Shown: in pieces, positions 25,701 to 39,002 of the stretch
How the letters are laid out: each line of letters starts with the position of its first letter
Numbering within the stretch: the stretch's first letter is position 1
Source: Trogon surrucura
Lineage: Eukaryota > Chordata > Aves > Trogoniformes > Trogonidae
Length of the DNA stretch: 64,000 nucleotides
Assembly (NCBI GenBank): GCA_020746105.1
Contig: CM036617.1
Location: forward strand, 147,192,578 to 147,256,577
Reading direction: 5' to 3'
Notes under the pieces: generated by a model
Database searches by the model: none
What the model saw: only the letters and a program-made list of their open reading frames with translations
Told to the model about the DNA's origin: nothing
Program-made: the position numbers and the translations under genes

Positions 25701-28700
25701 TGTAGATGATGTCAAGAAGGAAAATTAAATACTGAAGGATCTTCATCAGCTACATTGAAATATTTCACCACCTCTAACCATAACACTCCCATATAACTAT
25801 TTTCCATCGTTAAATATCTTGCTGAGCAGCCAGTTACTACGACTCCTACATAATATACAAGAAACCAAAGAAAATTTTCAAACTCTTAACAGCTAACACC
25901 AGAAGTAAAAGTGTTGCTGCTACATGTGATTTTCTCATCGTCCCTGCTCTGCCCTCCCCCTGCCATTTCGGGAGATTTGTGTTCGTTTTTCTTGTGGTGT
26001 CCCATGTCATCATCCTCCCTTCTCTCCCCACCTCCTCAGTTATTTAGCCATATCATAGAAATTCTCCCTTTGGCACTTAATCGTCCACAAAAACATTCTA
26101 TTTCTCTATAAACTCCATCACAATGAACATAATCCTTTAGTTAAGTGCCAATTAATTATTAAAAACATTCATTGAGGATTAACAATCATGAAATAGATAC
26201 AGTTCTATTATGTAGTTGTTAATCCTCAATAAATCTACTTGTAATAGACAGCATTTTAGAATGAGAGCTAGCCTACTTAATCTAATGCTTTATATTTAAT
26301 TAGATAATTATTGCACCTTAAAAAATACATTCATTAGGTTTAATAACTATGTAATAAGCATACCTCTAATAGTCAGATTAGCAATCCTTAGAAAAGGAGA
26401 TTTTTCAATAATCATTTTAACTGGCATCCAAGAGCTCCTCTCGAATTTGAGGGCCAGTATGTTCCATCTTCCTCGCCTACAGAAACCCAGGCCAAGAAGG
26501 GGTTAACGCTCCCTAATCCACACTCTTTGGGCCCCAGGATCAGGACAGGGAGCCTGAAGCAGCTCACCTGTCCACAGCGCTTATATTCCCTTGAAGCACC
26601 TGAGATCACACCTCTCCAGAAAGGAGTCCAGCTTCCCCCAACGTCAACTGTGTGACATGGCTGGATCACAGCCTTGTTTTCAGACAGGGAACTTGGCCTG
26701 GACGCAATAAGCGGATCAAAAAAAAAAAGATAAACCTCTCTTAAAAACAAAGAACTCGTTGGGACTCCCAGTTACTCAGAATAAGGCTGAATGCATATCC
26801 AGCTGTACATAGGTGCATTTCTCGCTGTTTTATTTCTCATATATTTTTTCAGTACCTTTTTCAAAAAAAGGCTGTGAGGAGACAGGCATATCCCTTTATT
26901 CACCTGGTACCTAACTTGAGCTAGGCACCAGCCAAAGGCAAATAGGCACAACACCTCTTTCTGAGACTGGGACTACCGGAGCTATTCATAGCATAAATAG
27001 CGCTGAGTGGCCTTTTTAGGAAATAAAACAATCACCAACCCCTCAGCTGAAGCTTTAAGAGCCATCTCATGAAACAGCAAGAATATAAAGTTGCACCTTG
27101 CACCTCTGGAACTCTATCACTCCCAGCTGATGGTCAGCATCATTACCTAACAAAGGTGACCCACGAGACGGGTGTTTCAGTCGACCCTTAAAAATCCCTA
27201 TAGTCCAATTTCTGTCTCGTCTTTTTCCCTTGCACTTCAATGATGAGCTGATTTTAGTGACTGCTCTCTTTGAAGAGGTGTTAGTTCTTGAACCAATGCC
27301 AGTGCATTGCATCTCAAGAATAGTAGACCTTGTTTTCTGATGGTGTAAGGGATACATCTGTAATTCTGTAAATCTGTGACTGCTTACACTCCCTTCTGGA
27401 ACCAAAAGTGAGGAAAAAGGAAAGATGGTAGTCAGACAGAATCAAAAAGCACAGATTTTGGCTACTATTTTAAGTCTTGTATTGACACCATAAGTGATCT
27501 GTGTTCCTTCTTTAAAGTGAAGCTACAGCAGCTCAAAGTTAACTGCAGTATGTTTAAAAAAAAGTGTCACAAAAGTCCACTTAACTTGGCAACAGTAATT
27601 ACTCTTTAATATGAAAAAGGAACTGCTAAGGATTTCAGCTACAGGATTACAGTCACTGGACCTCTCATTTTGATGCAAATATTAATTTTCTCCACTTCAC
27701 AAGCCTCCTACATTTTAATAGTTTAACATGCAGTAATAAAAGACAGTAAATATTAAATGATGCTCTAAATATCAGCATGCTCTTAATTTTCAGAGCAGCA
27801 AATGTTCCAACAAGATTTTTTTTTTAAAAATATATCTTTCGGGATCAATCATTTTTTCATAAATTCTGCTGTCAGCCCAATGACGGGAAAGAAACTGTTC
27901 TTACTATAGTACAGTAGAACTATTGCCCTTCCTTTATGCAAAAGGAGGGCATGTATTTGTCTACATAACGGAGAACAGAATTGCATAGAAACAAACAATC
28001 TTGCCCTGTTCCTCAAGGCTAACTGCAGGGTCTGATTAAGATTTAGGTACCCTACTGTCATGCTGCTCAGCTCAACACACCACCAACGTACCCCACACTT
28101 CCTTTTTTTACTTTTTAAGCTAAACTTTTAATTTGAGAATGGCAAAACCAGCAAACACACATCCTATAAAGTAACTACCGAGTAATGTCTGCCCGAGCAG
28201 CTGTCAGCTTAACACAGCTATCAAGAAAAGTGAATTCTCTGATACTACTCAAAGGGGAACTGATACCTAGACCCACTGTTGCACAGTGCCCTGCCTGCTC
28301 AGTTGAACAAAGGACTCCACACAAACAGCAAGCCTGGGGGAAAGAATGAGGCAAAGAAGAAATAACAGGGCTGTCAGAGTGGCTGGAGGAGAAGGTGCTC
28401 ATGGCCATGGCCATGCTGTTGCCTGGGGAGCCCCAGCATCCATCACAAGGGAGATGGGAAAGGCACAGTTACCTCTTGAAGCAAGGTCAGGCCCTGGAGG
28501 CACCCACAGCAGGACAAAACGAAGTTGCATTAATCTCTCCTGGGGTTACGCGTGGTAAGCACCACACTACCCTAAACTCCCTTCCGCTCCACCTTCTCCT
28601 ACAGTGAATTACCTGGAGATTTCCCAATGAGTAGGCTTTCCCCTTTTAAACATTTGACAACACAGAGGATTATAAATGCATAAATCTCCCAGTGGTCTAG

Positions 28701-28727
28701 CAAAAAAAAATAAAATAATTAAAAATC
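22711..28727. other. Unique non-coding DNA
   Basis: There is no recognisable gene. The stretch includes the direct/inverted repeat patch at 26165-26363 (listed separately) and AT-rich stretches such as 25070-25240 with forkhead-like (tatttactta) and TALE/GATA-like words. It also holds a slightly GC-richer block at 26410-26710, where a minus-strand frame of 112 codons has no recognisable domain. Confidence 0.5.
26165..26363. repeat. Inverted plus direct repeat patch, stem-loop
   Basis: A perfect 15-bp inverted repeat: ATTGAGGATTAACAA (26171-26185) and TTGTTAATCCTCAAT (26216-26230), separated by 30 bp. The loop contains a second pair, AATAG/CTATT (26192-26196 and 26205-26209), so one continuous imperfect hairpin of about 68 nt can form (26167-26234). 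A diverged direct copy of the left arm and what follows begins at 26327 (acattcattaggtttaataact, compare acattcattgaggattaacaatc at 26165). The surroundings are strongly AT-rich. It could be a decayed non-autonomous DNA transposon, a conserved element with iterated homeodomain sites, or a small hairpin RNA. Confidence 0.6.
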
Positions 28728-29457
28728 AGAATCACAGAACGTTAAGGGTTGGAAGTGACCTCAAAAATCATCTAGTCCTACGCCTCTGCCAAAGCAGGAT
28801 CACCTACAGTAGCTCACACAGGAATGTGTCCAGGCAGGTTTTGAATGTCCCCAGAGAAGGAGACTCCACAACCTCCCTGGGCATCCTGTCCTGGTGCTCT
28901 GTCACCCTCAGTTTTTCCTTATGTTTATGTGGAACCTCCTGTGCTCCAGTTTGCACCCATTGCCCCTTCTCCTATCATTGGACATCGCTGAGAAGAGGCT
29001 GGCTCTGTCCTCCTGACACCCACCCTTAGCATTTATAAACATTCCCGAGGTCACCCCTCAGTCTCCTCCAAGCTAAAGAGACCCAGCTCCTTCAGCCTTT
29101 CCTCATAAGGGAGATGTTCCACTCCCTTAACCATCTTTGTGGCTCTGTGCTGGACTCTCTCAAGCAGTTCCCTGTCTCTCTTGAACTGAGGGGCCCAGAA
29201 GTGGACACAATATGTGTCCTCATGTGGCCTCACAAGGGCAGAGTAGAGAGGCAGGAGGACCTCTCTTGACCTACCAGCCACACCCCTTCTAGCACACCCC
29301 AGGATGCCATTGGCCTTCTTGGCCACAAGGGCACAGTGCTGGCTCATGGTCATCCTGCTGTCCACCTGGACAGGACTCCAGGTCCCTTTTCTTTACTCTG
29401 CTCTCCAATAGGCCAGTCCCCAGCATCTACTGGTACAAGTGGTTGTTCTTTCCCAAT
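28728..29457 (-). mobile_element. CR1 LINE, antisense 3' fragment
   Basis: It begins (3' end) with 'agaatcacagaac' at 28728, then the UTR complement ('agagaaggagactccacaacctccctgg') and the ORF2 C-terminal complement. The open minus frame 29051-29365 reads [40 protein letters not shown], then LVRP and [19 protein letters not shown], ending in the [15 protein letters not shown] block. It is truncated 5' upstream of [18 protein letters not shown], short of the FADD box. An A-run starts at about 29470, just outside. It is inactive. Confidence 0.95.
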
Positions 29458-32400
29458 CTCCCCTCTAGGGAAAAAAAAAAACAAACCACCAACCCACATC
29501 ACATCAAAACTACACGAGAACAATCACAAGTCTGGGATACCCTCAGTCAAACAGGAGGCCATAAGCATTTACCCCTGCAGAAAGTTGCAGAAAGCCAGTC
29601 CCCACAGAGCCTGGGGTAAGAAGCTGGGCTGTGAACACTCCTTGTTTGTGTCTCAGGAGGCAAGCCAGGGCACAGTCTGCTCCTCCAGAAGCAGCACAGC
29701 AGCAACTCTGAAGTTCAGCAACAGCTTCTTCAGACAGCAGCATGTGGCACAGAGGTCTCATCCTGGTGGCCATGGGATGGGACCTCTGCATCTGCCCAGC
29801 AGCATCCTCCTGCTTTCGTGCCAAAAAACAGGAGCTGCTTTGAGATGAGAGTACAAGGAAGGCGTAGGCTTATCAGTTTCAGCTGTTTGAATGACTGGTA
29901 ATTGCAGCTGGGGGTCCTTCATCTCATGTCACACCGAGTAGGAAAATGGGTCAGATGTAATGCATTTGGTTAAGTATCTAAACTGAAAAGGTACTATTTT
30001 CTTTTAAATTATATAGTCTTTACTGGAAGTAAGGTTACCAGTGCAAGGCTTTCTAGCTCTAAAATGTAACAGGGACATGCCCTCTGAGGGTCAGGCTTTC
30101 ATTTGCCGATGTTAATTCTCAGCTGCCTGTTATTCGTCCTTCATTGTAGCCTCTGTCTTAGCTGGGCACGCTCCCGATTCTCTGCTATATCCAGACGGTC
30201 CATGTAAATAGTGTTTATGTTAAGGAAGTCATGTTCTGTGTGACTGGAGCACATAGAAACTGATGTTGTTGTCACTTTAGATTAAGCTCTCGTTTTAGCA
30301 AAGGAGGCAATTGGAGCAGGCAGCTGAGTGGCCGAATGAAATATTCAGCTCATTTCATTTAAAGCTGCCCCTGTCTCCATTGTTCGGGCTGGCAGGGCTG
30401 ATTAACCCTTCCTGGTGCCACCACAACAATTGCTCACTCTCTGTCCCGCCGCTCCTATATGAAACCGAGGCCTCAAACAAGTCAGGCAGATTTCAAAGGT
30501 CAGCAAAATGAGATCTGCCCATTCCCTTGCCCGCCCCCATTAGTGAACTTTAAGGAAAACAAAAATTAACCCTTCTGGCTCCCACCACTTTTGTAAAGAA
30601 GCCAAGTAAAACTACACTTAGCAAGGACCAAGAATATTCTCCTTGCTTAACGCAGGCAAGAAGACAGCTCCCATTAACCATAGTTTGCCACCTAATTCCT
30701 CACAGCCATGGAAGTCCTGCTAATCTTAACACCAAGCATTTTATGAACTCCTGCAGAATTACCTTTTTTTTTCCCCCTCCCAGAAACTGTTGATGGTAAA
30801 TAACAGGTCAAAATAAACGTACAGTCTAGGTAGTAGAAAGCAATGGCTAACGCTGCTGCAAGTGTTGAGCGTTGCTGATGCGTGCAGACAGTCTACGGCT
30901 GCCTAGAGCACTGCAGCCCAAGGCTTCACACGCTGCCGCCACAGGGCTGCTCGCCTACAGCTGTCCCAAAACCTACTTTCTAAATGCCTCGGCCGCAGCA
31001 TTACCACTGTGCTGGACAAAGCATAACCTTTCCTCTCAGGGAACAGTCTTAAGCAGTTAGTTCTGAGACGAACGGTTGTTACAGGAGAACTAGTGAGTGC
31101 TCAAGCATGCAATGCCCAATGCCCCAAAACCAGAGGAGGGTATTGTTAACTGGTCTTCCTTTGGCTTATCGCAAAGCTTCTACGTACAGAAAGGCCTAAC
31201 GCCGTTTCATGACAAGCACTTTCAAGCCAAGCTCCGCCGGTGCCAGCATCAAGTGCTGTGTCACTTACTGCCCAGCGCTGAAGGGCCTGATGCTTCAGAG
31301 CTCCCACCACAGGGCTTGGGTTACTTAGCCCAAGACAGAATTAAAAATGAGACACAGAATCTTCTTGACAAAAGTGTTAGTAACAGCCTCAAATTCTGTA
31401 AAGTAATACTATTATAAACTGCAATATTGAGGGTAATAGCGTTTTATTTTTAATGAGAGATTCTTTGCTATTTTAAGACAACAGCTCAAGAACAGGTGAC
31501 AAGCTCTCTTATAATCACAGTGACAAGTACTGTTCCAATTTCTCCCTTTGATCTGTGTTTTGTACTAAATTGCCAAAAGAAAAAGTATATCTATTAAAAA
31601 TATCGGTAGTTATACAAGCTACCATCATACTGACAGAAGATAAACACCAAAGTAACTCTGCTGTGGAGCAGATGAAATTATAACTTCCTCCCCTTCAAGA
31701 AACCGAATTGTACATATACATTTGTTCCTATTTACTGCAAAGGCATTTCTCTAGGATACAACAGAATCAAGAAGTACTGATAAATGGATAAACCTCATAA
31801 AATAATATTTATGTTACCTAAATTACTAATTTCAAATAGCCTTGCAGCTACATTTTACTGGGACATTTTACAGCATATTTCACATGAGAATATTAATATT
31901 CTCTACTTGCATCTATAGTATAAAATTCCAGCTTTACTGTAGTGAGATCTCATCAATTGCATGCTTGCTTTACTAGTTATCGAGATAAATATACAGCTAT
32001 CTATGAATGCAGGTAAGTTAACAGGAGAATACAACCATTAAACATGATATCTTAGATGTAACTATTGTACACACAAATTACTTTTTTTCCCCCCGTTTGG
32101 TATCTTGGAAAGTATGTGTACCTGACTCCGGTACTCTATGTATCTGCTTAAAATTTAAGACCCAATTCAGGAATAGAATTAGGCCTTGAAGAATCAAGAA
32201 GATTCTGGAATTCTGTTTAAATGCATAAGGGTCTTAATATCTTCATATAAAATACACATCTATCAGAACAAAACAAGAGAGTCTTGCATGTTATAATGAG
32301 ACCTACTTCTTTAAAGACTGATTTCTTAAACCTCAGAGGCAATTAATGAAATACTCCTTTTAGTAATCTATTTTGATATTTTCCTGAACAAGAAGTCATG

Positions 32401-34583
32401 CAAGAAGTACCCAGCTGTAGCTCAGCTCCTATAATGAGTCTAGATGTGAGTGGTTGTAAAACCAAGTTTATGTTATGCACAAACATATTTTAGACCTATG
32501 CACTGGGAACAGTGAAGTGCTTGACATCTGGATTTAGACAGTAGTGAATTGTAGCACGCACACATTATGTTCATCTGCATAAATATCTATTTTCAGAATC
32601 GCCAGGGCTCAGACACCCCCAGCTTTCTGCTAATTTAAAATCATCACTCTTTTAAAATACTAGGAAAATGCCCAACTGGTAAGTTACCCCTCAAAACTCA
32701 GTTACAGTTCCATTTTTTCCTATCTCCCCCTACTTTTTTAATTAAAAAAAAAAAAAAGAAAAAACCAACCCCCACACAGACATATTCTGTTACTCTGATA
32801 CCTGACCCACCTGCATCTCCAGAAGAACCATATCTCCGGACAGGCATGTATGGAGATGGATGGTTTCTAAAGAGGGGAGTAAATAAAATAAACCCCCCAA
32901 AAAAACAATGGTACTGCAGAAATGAGATCTAATCCAAGAAGTAGCACTCTCCTCACCACGCTGCGCAAGTCAGTGAGAGTGCCACCATGGTGCTGCAGAT
33001 GCCCTGGAGACAGAGGTGTTGGGTTCGGCATTGAGAGTCTCAGAGGTCCTAATGGCTGTGGTCATTAGAACTGCGGCACCTTTTAAAGGAATCGAGTTAT
33101 TAACCTCTGTGACCCCAGACAAATTTAAAACTGACTAACTGCAGATTTCTCTGAGGAATCAAGGCACATGTTTGTAAATTGCTTGGATATTCAGCATGAT
33201 GAAAGATGTTACATAAATGGCAGTTACTAATATAATAGCGGCAGATGGGTCAGGAGGAAGATTTCAGTACTGATTTTGGTTGTTGTCTCTATCCAACATT
33301 AAATAATGGTCCAGGTTTGGATACTGATGTCTTGCAAGAATAAATACAATATTCACCTTTTTAAAATTGCAAATCCAATTTGAATATTAAGTTATGTCTC
33401 TGGTTTGAAGAAAATCTTGGAAAAAACTCTTTTAAGAATGTTCAAACCAAAATGGTGCTAATTCCTTGCATTAGGTACAGTCTGGGATTAAAGATTTGAG
33501 TTTGGACTAATATTGTCAGCTACTGAATTACTGCCAAGGAAATCTCCCAGCAACATTTGTAAAGCAAATTTTTCCAAAGCAAAGAGAAAAAGGCACCTGA
33601 GAATGCATGGTACCCTCATTGCTCAGGAAGACATTATAACGATATAAATTAAACTGACGGAAAACAAAGGGGCCAAAGCAACCTGAAACATACATCACAA
33701 ATGAAGTTTCCCATTACAATCCAACTAGAGGTCTTGTGTCCCCACAGATCATCCCACTGTCATACGTGGAGATGCAGAAGGACAAGCTCACCATCAGATT
33801 TCACCATTCTTAAGCAAAGATAACAGCTGTTATACCTCGAGGTTACTAGCTTTATTACAACTGTTGTGTGGCCAAGTCCAAAACCAACATACACAAACAT
33901 ATGCATCCACTAAAACCAACTTCTCTGCAATTCAAAGCACTCAGCAATCATTTACATATTATGAACAGGCATTGCTTCCCACCTCACCCACTCCCCTCTT
34001 CCCCCCCTCCCCGCTCAAGAGGCAGCTCTCTTCTAAAATAAGACCATAACAACGAAGCGACGGCACCACTTCACGACAAGAAATGAGGTGGAATTGCTCC
34101 CAGATTTGAAGTCGAAGAAGATATCAAAAGCAAACAGTATGTAATTACCCAAATGGCAATTTGCCAGAACACAACACAAATTGCCTGATCCAGGGGCTCC
34201 CAATTCAGAGGTGGAGGCCTTGACAATTGAGGTCACAAGCCTAACCAAAATTAAATCAGCGAAGCTGGGCTCACAAACAGAAATGTGACTCCTGGGCCCA
34301 GAAGCACCGTCAGCAGGGGAAAACTCTGGAAGCTGTTTAAAGGTAAAGGTCTGGCTCTTTACAGATTCAAAGCACTTCACATAGCTCGTGAGGAATAAGG
34401 CAGTAACTGGTTATACATACAGAGAGCACATCTTTGTTCAAGACTTCTTATGGAATGGTTATCCAAAAATAGCAGTGGTCTAGTTACAAGTGCCTTTTTG
34501 GGGGAGGGGGGAGAAGACAGGGTAAGGAAGGAGATGTCAAAAATCAAATTCCACAAAAGTGATCCTCACTCTTCAAATTGTAG

Positions 34584-34659
34584 AAATTAATTCCCAGAAG
34601 ATTATAGTACTCTTAATGTAAAAATGAACTCCCAGGAGATTATACTACTGCTAATGCTA
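34584..34659. repeat. Diverged 38-bp tandem duplication
   Basis: Two adjacent copies with a period of 38 bp: 34584-34620 and 34622-34658, sharing 'cccag-agattata-tact' and 'taatg' blocks. I count about 29 matches in 37 aligned positions, so it is an old local duplication, not a microsatellite. Confidence 0.7.
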
Positions 34660-35525
34660 TTAAACCCTTGAACAGGTTCCTCCTTTGTTAAAAAGGGGGG
34701 AAAAAAAACCAGAAAACACCAAAACTCGGCATACCTGTGCCCGGATCTGGGGTGATCCAGAAGGATATTTGAGAACAGCCTGTATTTAGCACCCTTCCTG
34801 TCACAGGAACATTGTACACTGTATTTTTCTGCTTATTGTATTCCTAGGAAACTACGCAAGAAAGAGGAGCTTCAGATAGATGTTTTAGATCAGCTTAAGC
34901 AATTTTATAGATCAAAACCAAACCTCTATGCTCCCCAAAGTCATCAGAGATCCTAAAGAGCAGTTCCAAACTTCTGTGACTACACTCAAGCCTGAAAGCA
35001 GCGTATCAGGGTTTAAGGAAGTCTAAGGACTCCAGTTTTACTGAACATTTCAGTAAGGCTTCAGTAACATTTTTGGCCAAATATACAGTGAACCTGGGTC
35101 AATTTATGGTTTTTGGTGGAAACTATGCAAAGTGTGGTGGCTTCAGCTGAGTTTCGTTCTGGGGTTTGGGTTTTATTCAATGCCTGAACTCTAAGGGAAA
35201 CTAAAGGGACATGAAACCATGCAACATGAAACGGAAATAGGTTTTGCATGAAGACTGAAAAGAAGGAGTGGGGAGAAGGGCAAAGGCCCCAACCAACGAA
35301 CAGACTCAAGGCTTAAAATTCACCAGATATATAATGCTGATTTTAATTTTTGCTATTGCTCTTTCTGAAGAGTTATTCCTCTTACTTCACCCAACTCAAA
35401 AATTTGAAGTGAAATTACTTTTCATTCGCAAAGCTGCCGGATTTTAGTTTGAAGGCCCCATATCATCCATTAACATTTTCAATCAGGTGCTAAGATTAAA
35501 GTAACAGCATTTTATTTATTCAGGT

Positions 35526-35548
35526 TGAAACCCTGAAACCCTGAAACT
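35526..35548. repeat. Short 9-bp tandem repeat
   Basis: The unit TGAAACCC(T) is repeated about two and a half times. It is minor simple sequence. Confidence 0.7.
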
Positions 35549-37263
35549 CTTATATAATCACATATCTCTCTCTTTCAATATGCACCCAGTATCACCATCT
35601 TTGACTACGCACAAAAACAATGCATCGTGTGTAACATCATCTTCATTTGGTTCGCAGCCTGGATTTTTGTGTGGTTAAACATCTAAATTACTCCCACTTA
35701 CAGGTTATCCACATACGGACTGAGAGCTGAACCCATTTGAAAATTAGCTTTTAACCGCTGACCTGGTGCCTCAGCAAGTGTTTTGCACAGCCTCTTGGGA
35801 AAAGCCACGTTCACGAGCAAGCCTGGAATCACAAACCTTACACAAGAAGAGGCCAAGTGCGTTAATACTTTTCATACGGCGAGTTCAACTGCCCTACTAC
35901 TACAACACTGCTCAGCGGCAAAGTGACAGAACAGCATTAAATATTATTTGCAGAGAGAGCCATCTGCCTGCCATCACATAGGAGGGTGAAATCACCTACC
36001 ATAAGTGAGAAAGGAAAGAGATGACAGAGTTTAAAATAAGAAATATCAAGGGAGAGAAAGGAGGAAAGCCAGCAAAAAATAAAACAAAAATGAAATATTT
36101 AGAGCTGTTTCCCAGCTTACTATTGGATCTATTAACAATGTATCCTAAATAATTATAGGGTTTCCCCACTACCCTCACACTAACTGCTACTGCATTCTTA
36201 TAAATTGCTATGTTACATAAAACACTGTGTATTTTTAATGTCCCTGTAGTATATGAGCAATTATATGCATTATAGTTCTGCATTTTCACATCATTGAGGA
36301 ATGATGGCTTCAATTCACCACCTCTGTGCTGATGACTCCCACATCTCACTCCCAACCAATCTTTTTCTATCTAAACACACATTTCAGCCAGTTTTGCTTC
36401 ATCTTACAACTGTTAAAACCTTTTTCCGTCTGTTACTGAAGACTCACCAGCAGTGACTTCAGACACACTGATGGGACAGCACTTTTTTTTTTTTTTTTCC
36501 CCGCTTGCCTTTAAAAAGAGACAGACTATAAAATACCTAGTGGAATTGCTGGATAGCTACAGTTAAAGTCAAATGTATCAGAAAAGATCATAGAGCATTT
36601 TTATGCTCAATATGTAAACTCCTCAACAAGCGATGTAGAAAAATCATTACAGGTTTTAACAGGAAAAAAACAATGAAACACCGCTCCTTCCATCTGGCTG
36701 GTAAAACTATGTACTGACAGGTTCAGTTTGTTACAGACCAACACTAAATTTACACCTCCTACCTAGCAATGGCTATCAAATGGCATATAACAGCTTTTAA
36801 AGACCAATAGTAAATTAAACCAAGATAAACTGCAATAACTCAAGTACCTGCACAGGTCCTGCAGCTCCCTTCTCTACTACTACCTGCCCACAGTGCCCAC
36901 ACCTATTCAAAGAGTTCATGGGCCACAGAGCAAGCTTTTATTGACCTCCTTCAGCTCAGGTATTGGCATTTAGCTAAATCAGTAATTTGCTGCTCTGATT
37001 TTCCCCAGACTTGCGGACGTAGCCTGGGGCCACGTAAAGGAGGGGGGGTGTTTTGCCAAAGTGAGCCTTGGAAGACTTGGAGTTAAAAGCCATGAAGGCA
37101 CAGCCAGCTTTTGAGGCACACGAAGCTGGAGGAATCTGGAACAGTTATAAAATCAAACTGGGCCTCCTTTCCCCCATTGCTGTGATCTGTTCCTAGCATG
37201 GGAAGTAATGGCCCCAGTCAGAAGAGTAACAGTCACTCAGTAAAGAGGAGATGATGCAACCTT

Positions 37264-37390
37264 ATAGAATCACAGAATGGTTTGCATTGGAAGGGACCTT
37301 AACGATCACCTAGTTCCAACCTCCCTGCCATGGGCAGGGACACCGCCCACCAGACCAGGTTGCTCAAAGCTCCATCCAGCCTGGCCTTGG
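37264..37390 (-). repeat. CR1 LINE 3' tail, antisense
   Basis: 'atagaatcacagaatggtttgcattggaagggacc' at the low end is the complement of the CR1 terminus. The following 'ccctgccatgggcagggacaccgcccaccagaccaggttgctcaaagc' is the complement of the CR1 3'-UTR segment also seen in sense in the 15-kb copy (gcaacctggtctagtgggaggtgtccctgc). The two therefore belong to the same subfamily. About 127 bp are retained. Confidence 0.9.
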
Positions 37391-39002
37391 CCTAGAAGTT
37401 TTATTTCACGAATCAGTGCCATCACAGGATCCCCATCACTCCATTAGGTGTGCCAGTGCTCTAAGGATGTGTCGCACATGTTGGGGCAGCGTCAGGAGAT
37501 GCTCCTACCTAGCTGGTTATCCCATAGGTGTTCCACGCTGTGGCATATAGCAGCAGAACTGACCAAACCGTGCTAAAAAGCTGCTGAAATTTCAATTCCT
37601 GCCTAAGGAACGCTTATTTTGTTCACTCCTCAATTCTGCCATGCACAGCTTGCTTACGAGTTCACCCTGTTCTCAACCTGTAACTGCGAGGGAAGAACAG
37701 ACTCAATAAAGGCTCAGAGGTTTTGTTCAAATGGGTGTAAAGAGAGAATTTAAGCTTCACACATCTTATCTAAATGGTCCAAAACTCCTTCTGGAGAACA
37801 GAGAGAAAGAAATCTAAAACTCTCTGGACTTTCACACAATTTTTCCAGCTCTCCCGTCTGTTACACAGACTAGACATTTTGCAGATTTCTTGGAGAACTT
37901 CCTGGCAACCACCAGCAATCACCAGGGCAGGATGCATATGTGTTAAACTGAAATCTTAAACAAAATCATCTTTTTGAGCTTCAAACATATCTTTTTTTTT
38001 TTCCCCTGTGAATTCTGAAAACTGGTTTAGTATTATTTTCTTCAACTGCAGCTAGTTCCACCATGCCCCAGCTTAGGAACAACGGTGCAGTAAAGGTTTA
38101 GGGGTTACCAAGCGAGTGTTTTACGTGGCCCTTCTAGGACGAAAATGCAGAGGTCTTTTTTTCTAGACATCTTGTTATTTCTGCTATGGTGAATTTTCTT
38201 TCACGGCATGCTGTTGTGATTCAGATCCAAACCAAGATAACAACTTTTTTTTTTTTTCCAGGCACACCCAGCTAAACAGGCAGACTCTTCCTGATTATGA
38301 AGTCAAAACAACCCGGGGTCCATGAGGTCAATGGCTTAGTTTGTTCCAGAGCTGTTACTCAAGCAAGAATTAATACACTGAGCATAGAAGAAACTGTCAG
38401 TTAAGAGTCAATAAAAGGACTTCATCTCTATGAATCCCTAATAGCTTAACAGCTTTCTCTTGGATGGATGGCAGGTACCATGAAACATGTACGTGTGACC
38501 CCACATCACTGTTAATGTGTAGGTAGTTGGTTTTATGTTCAAGGACATTGTGGAACTTCACAGCTTTCACCAAGCTTTCTCCTTTACAAATGATAGCAGC
38601 ACCATACTTTTGGGGCAATTATGGTGGCGCGGCATAGGGACCGGCAGTAACTCACATCGCATAAATGCCCTCCCCTTTCCCAGGCAGCACCTCACGACTG
38701 CTGCCACAAGTAATACAAAATACTTCGGAGTGTTGCAGAATCTAGAGCGTTATCAGAGTACACTTTTGTAAAATTACTCAGCATCATTAATAAACTTCTA
38801 ATCAATTCATGAAACAAATCACCTTAAAAGCTGTGATTCATTTATGGCTTTTAATCAATAAATGTGTTTTCAGTATGCTGTTATTCACCTCATAATGTAA
38901 GCAGGTAAATAGTGAGGTAGTATCACTTCCTTTAATTACCTATAGGGTAGGTGAATTTTTGAATTTTAGATATACTGACATTCCACTTGTACTAAAGGCA
39001 GA
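37391..39002. other. Unique non-coding DNA
   Basis: No gene is seen. 38765-38960 is AT-rich with PBX/HOX-like words (tgattcatttatgg, ttaatcaataaa) and may be conserved sequence; this cannot be tested here. Confidence 0.45.

Larger units (their letters stand above)
29458..37263. other. Unique non-coding DNA
   Basis: No gene is recognised. The patch 30290-30560 has mixed base composition and several intact-looking transcription-factor words (see findings). 33980-34016 is C-rich and 34499-34524 is G-rich. A diverged tandem duplication lies at 34584-34659. A 119-codon minus frame (35996-36355) has no recognisable domain. Confidence 0.5.

Noticed and set aside
26410..26710. GC-richer block as a solo LTR
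   Set aside because: No TG...CA ends with target duplication, polyadenylation signal or known LTR wording could be identified.
29336..29848. 170-codon plus-strand frame, the longest in the window, as a gene
   Set aside because: Its first part lies antisense within a CR1 element and the rest is Ser/Gln-rich without a domain; a minus-strand frame of 93 codons overlaps it.
31874..32012. Interval ending in gcag|gtaagt as a coding exon
   Set aside because: Stops in the two frames checked (third not worked through) and a weak acceptor; a non-coding exon cannot be excluded but has no other support.
33980..34020. C-rich stretch, and the G-rich one at 34499-34524, as quadruplex-forming regulatory pair
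   Set aside because: Runs are irregular and too few for a confident four-tract motif; no gene context.
35996..36355. 119-codon minus-strand frame whose stop overlaps a donor-like gtaggtga
   Set aside because: The peptide has no recognisable domain, the underlying DNA looks like AT-rich non-coding sequence, and no acceptor with a pyrimidine tract precedes it.
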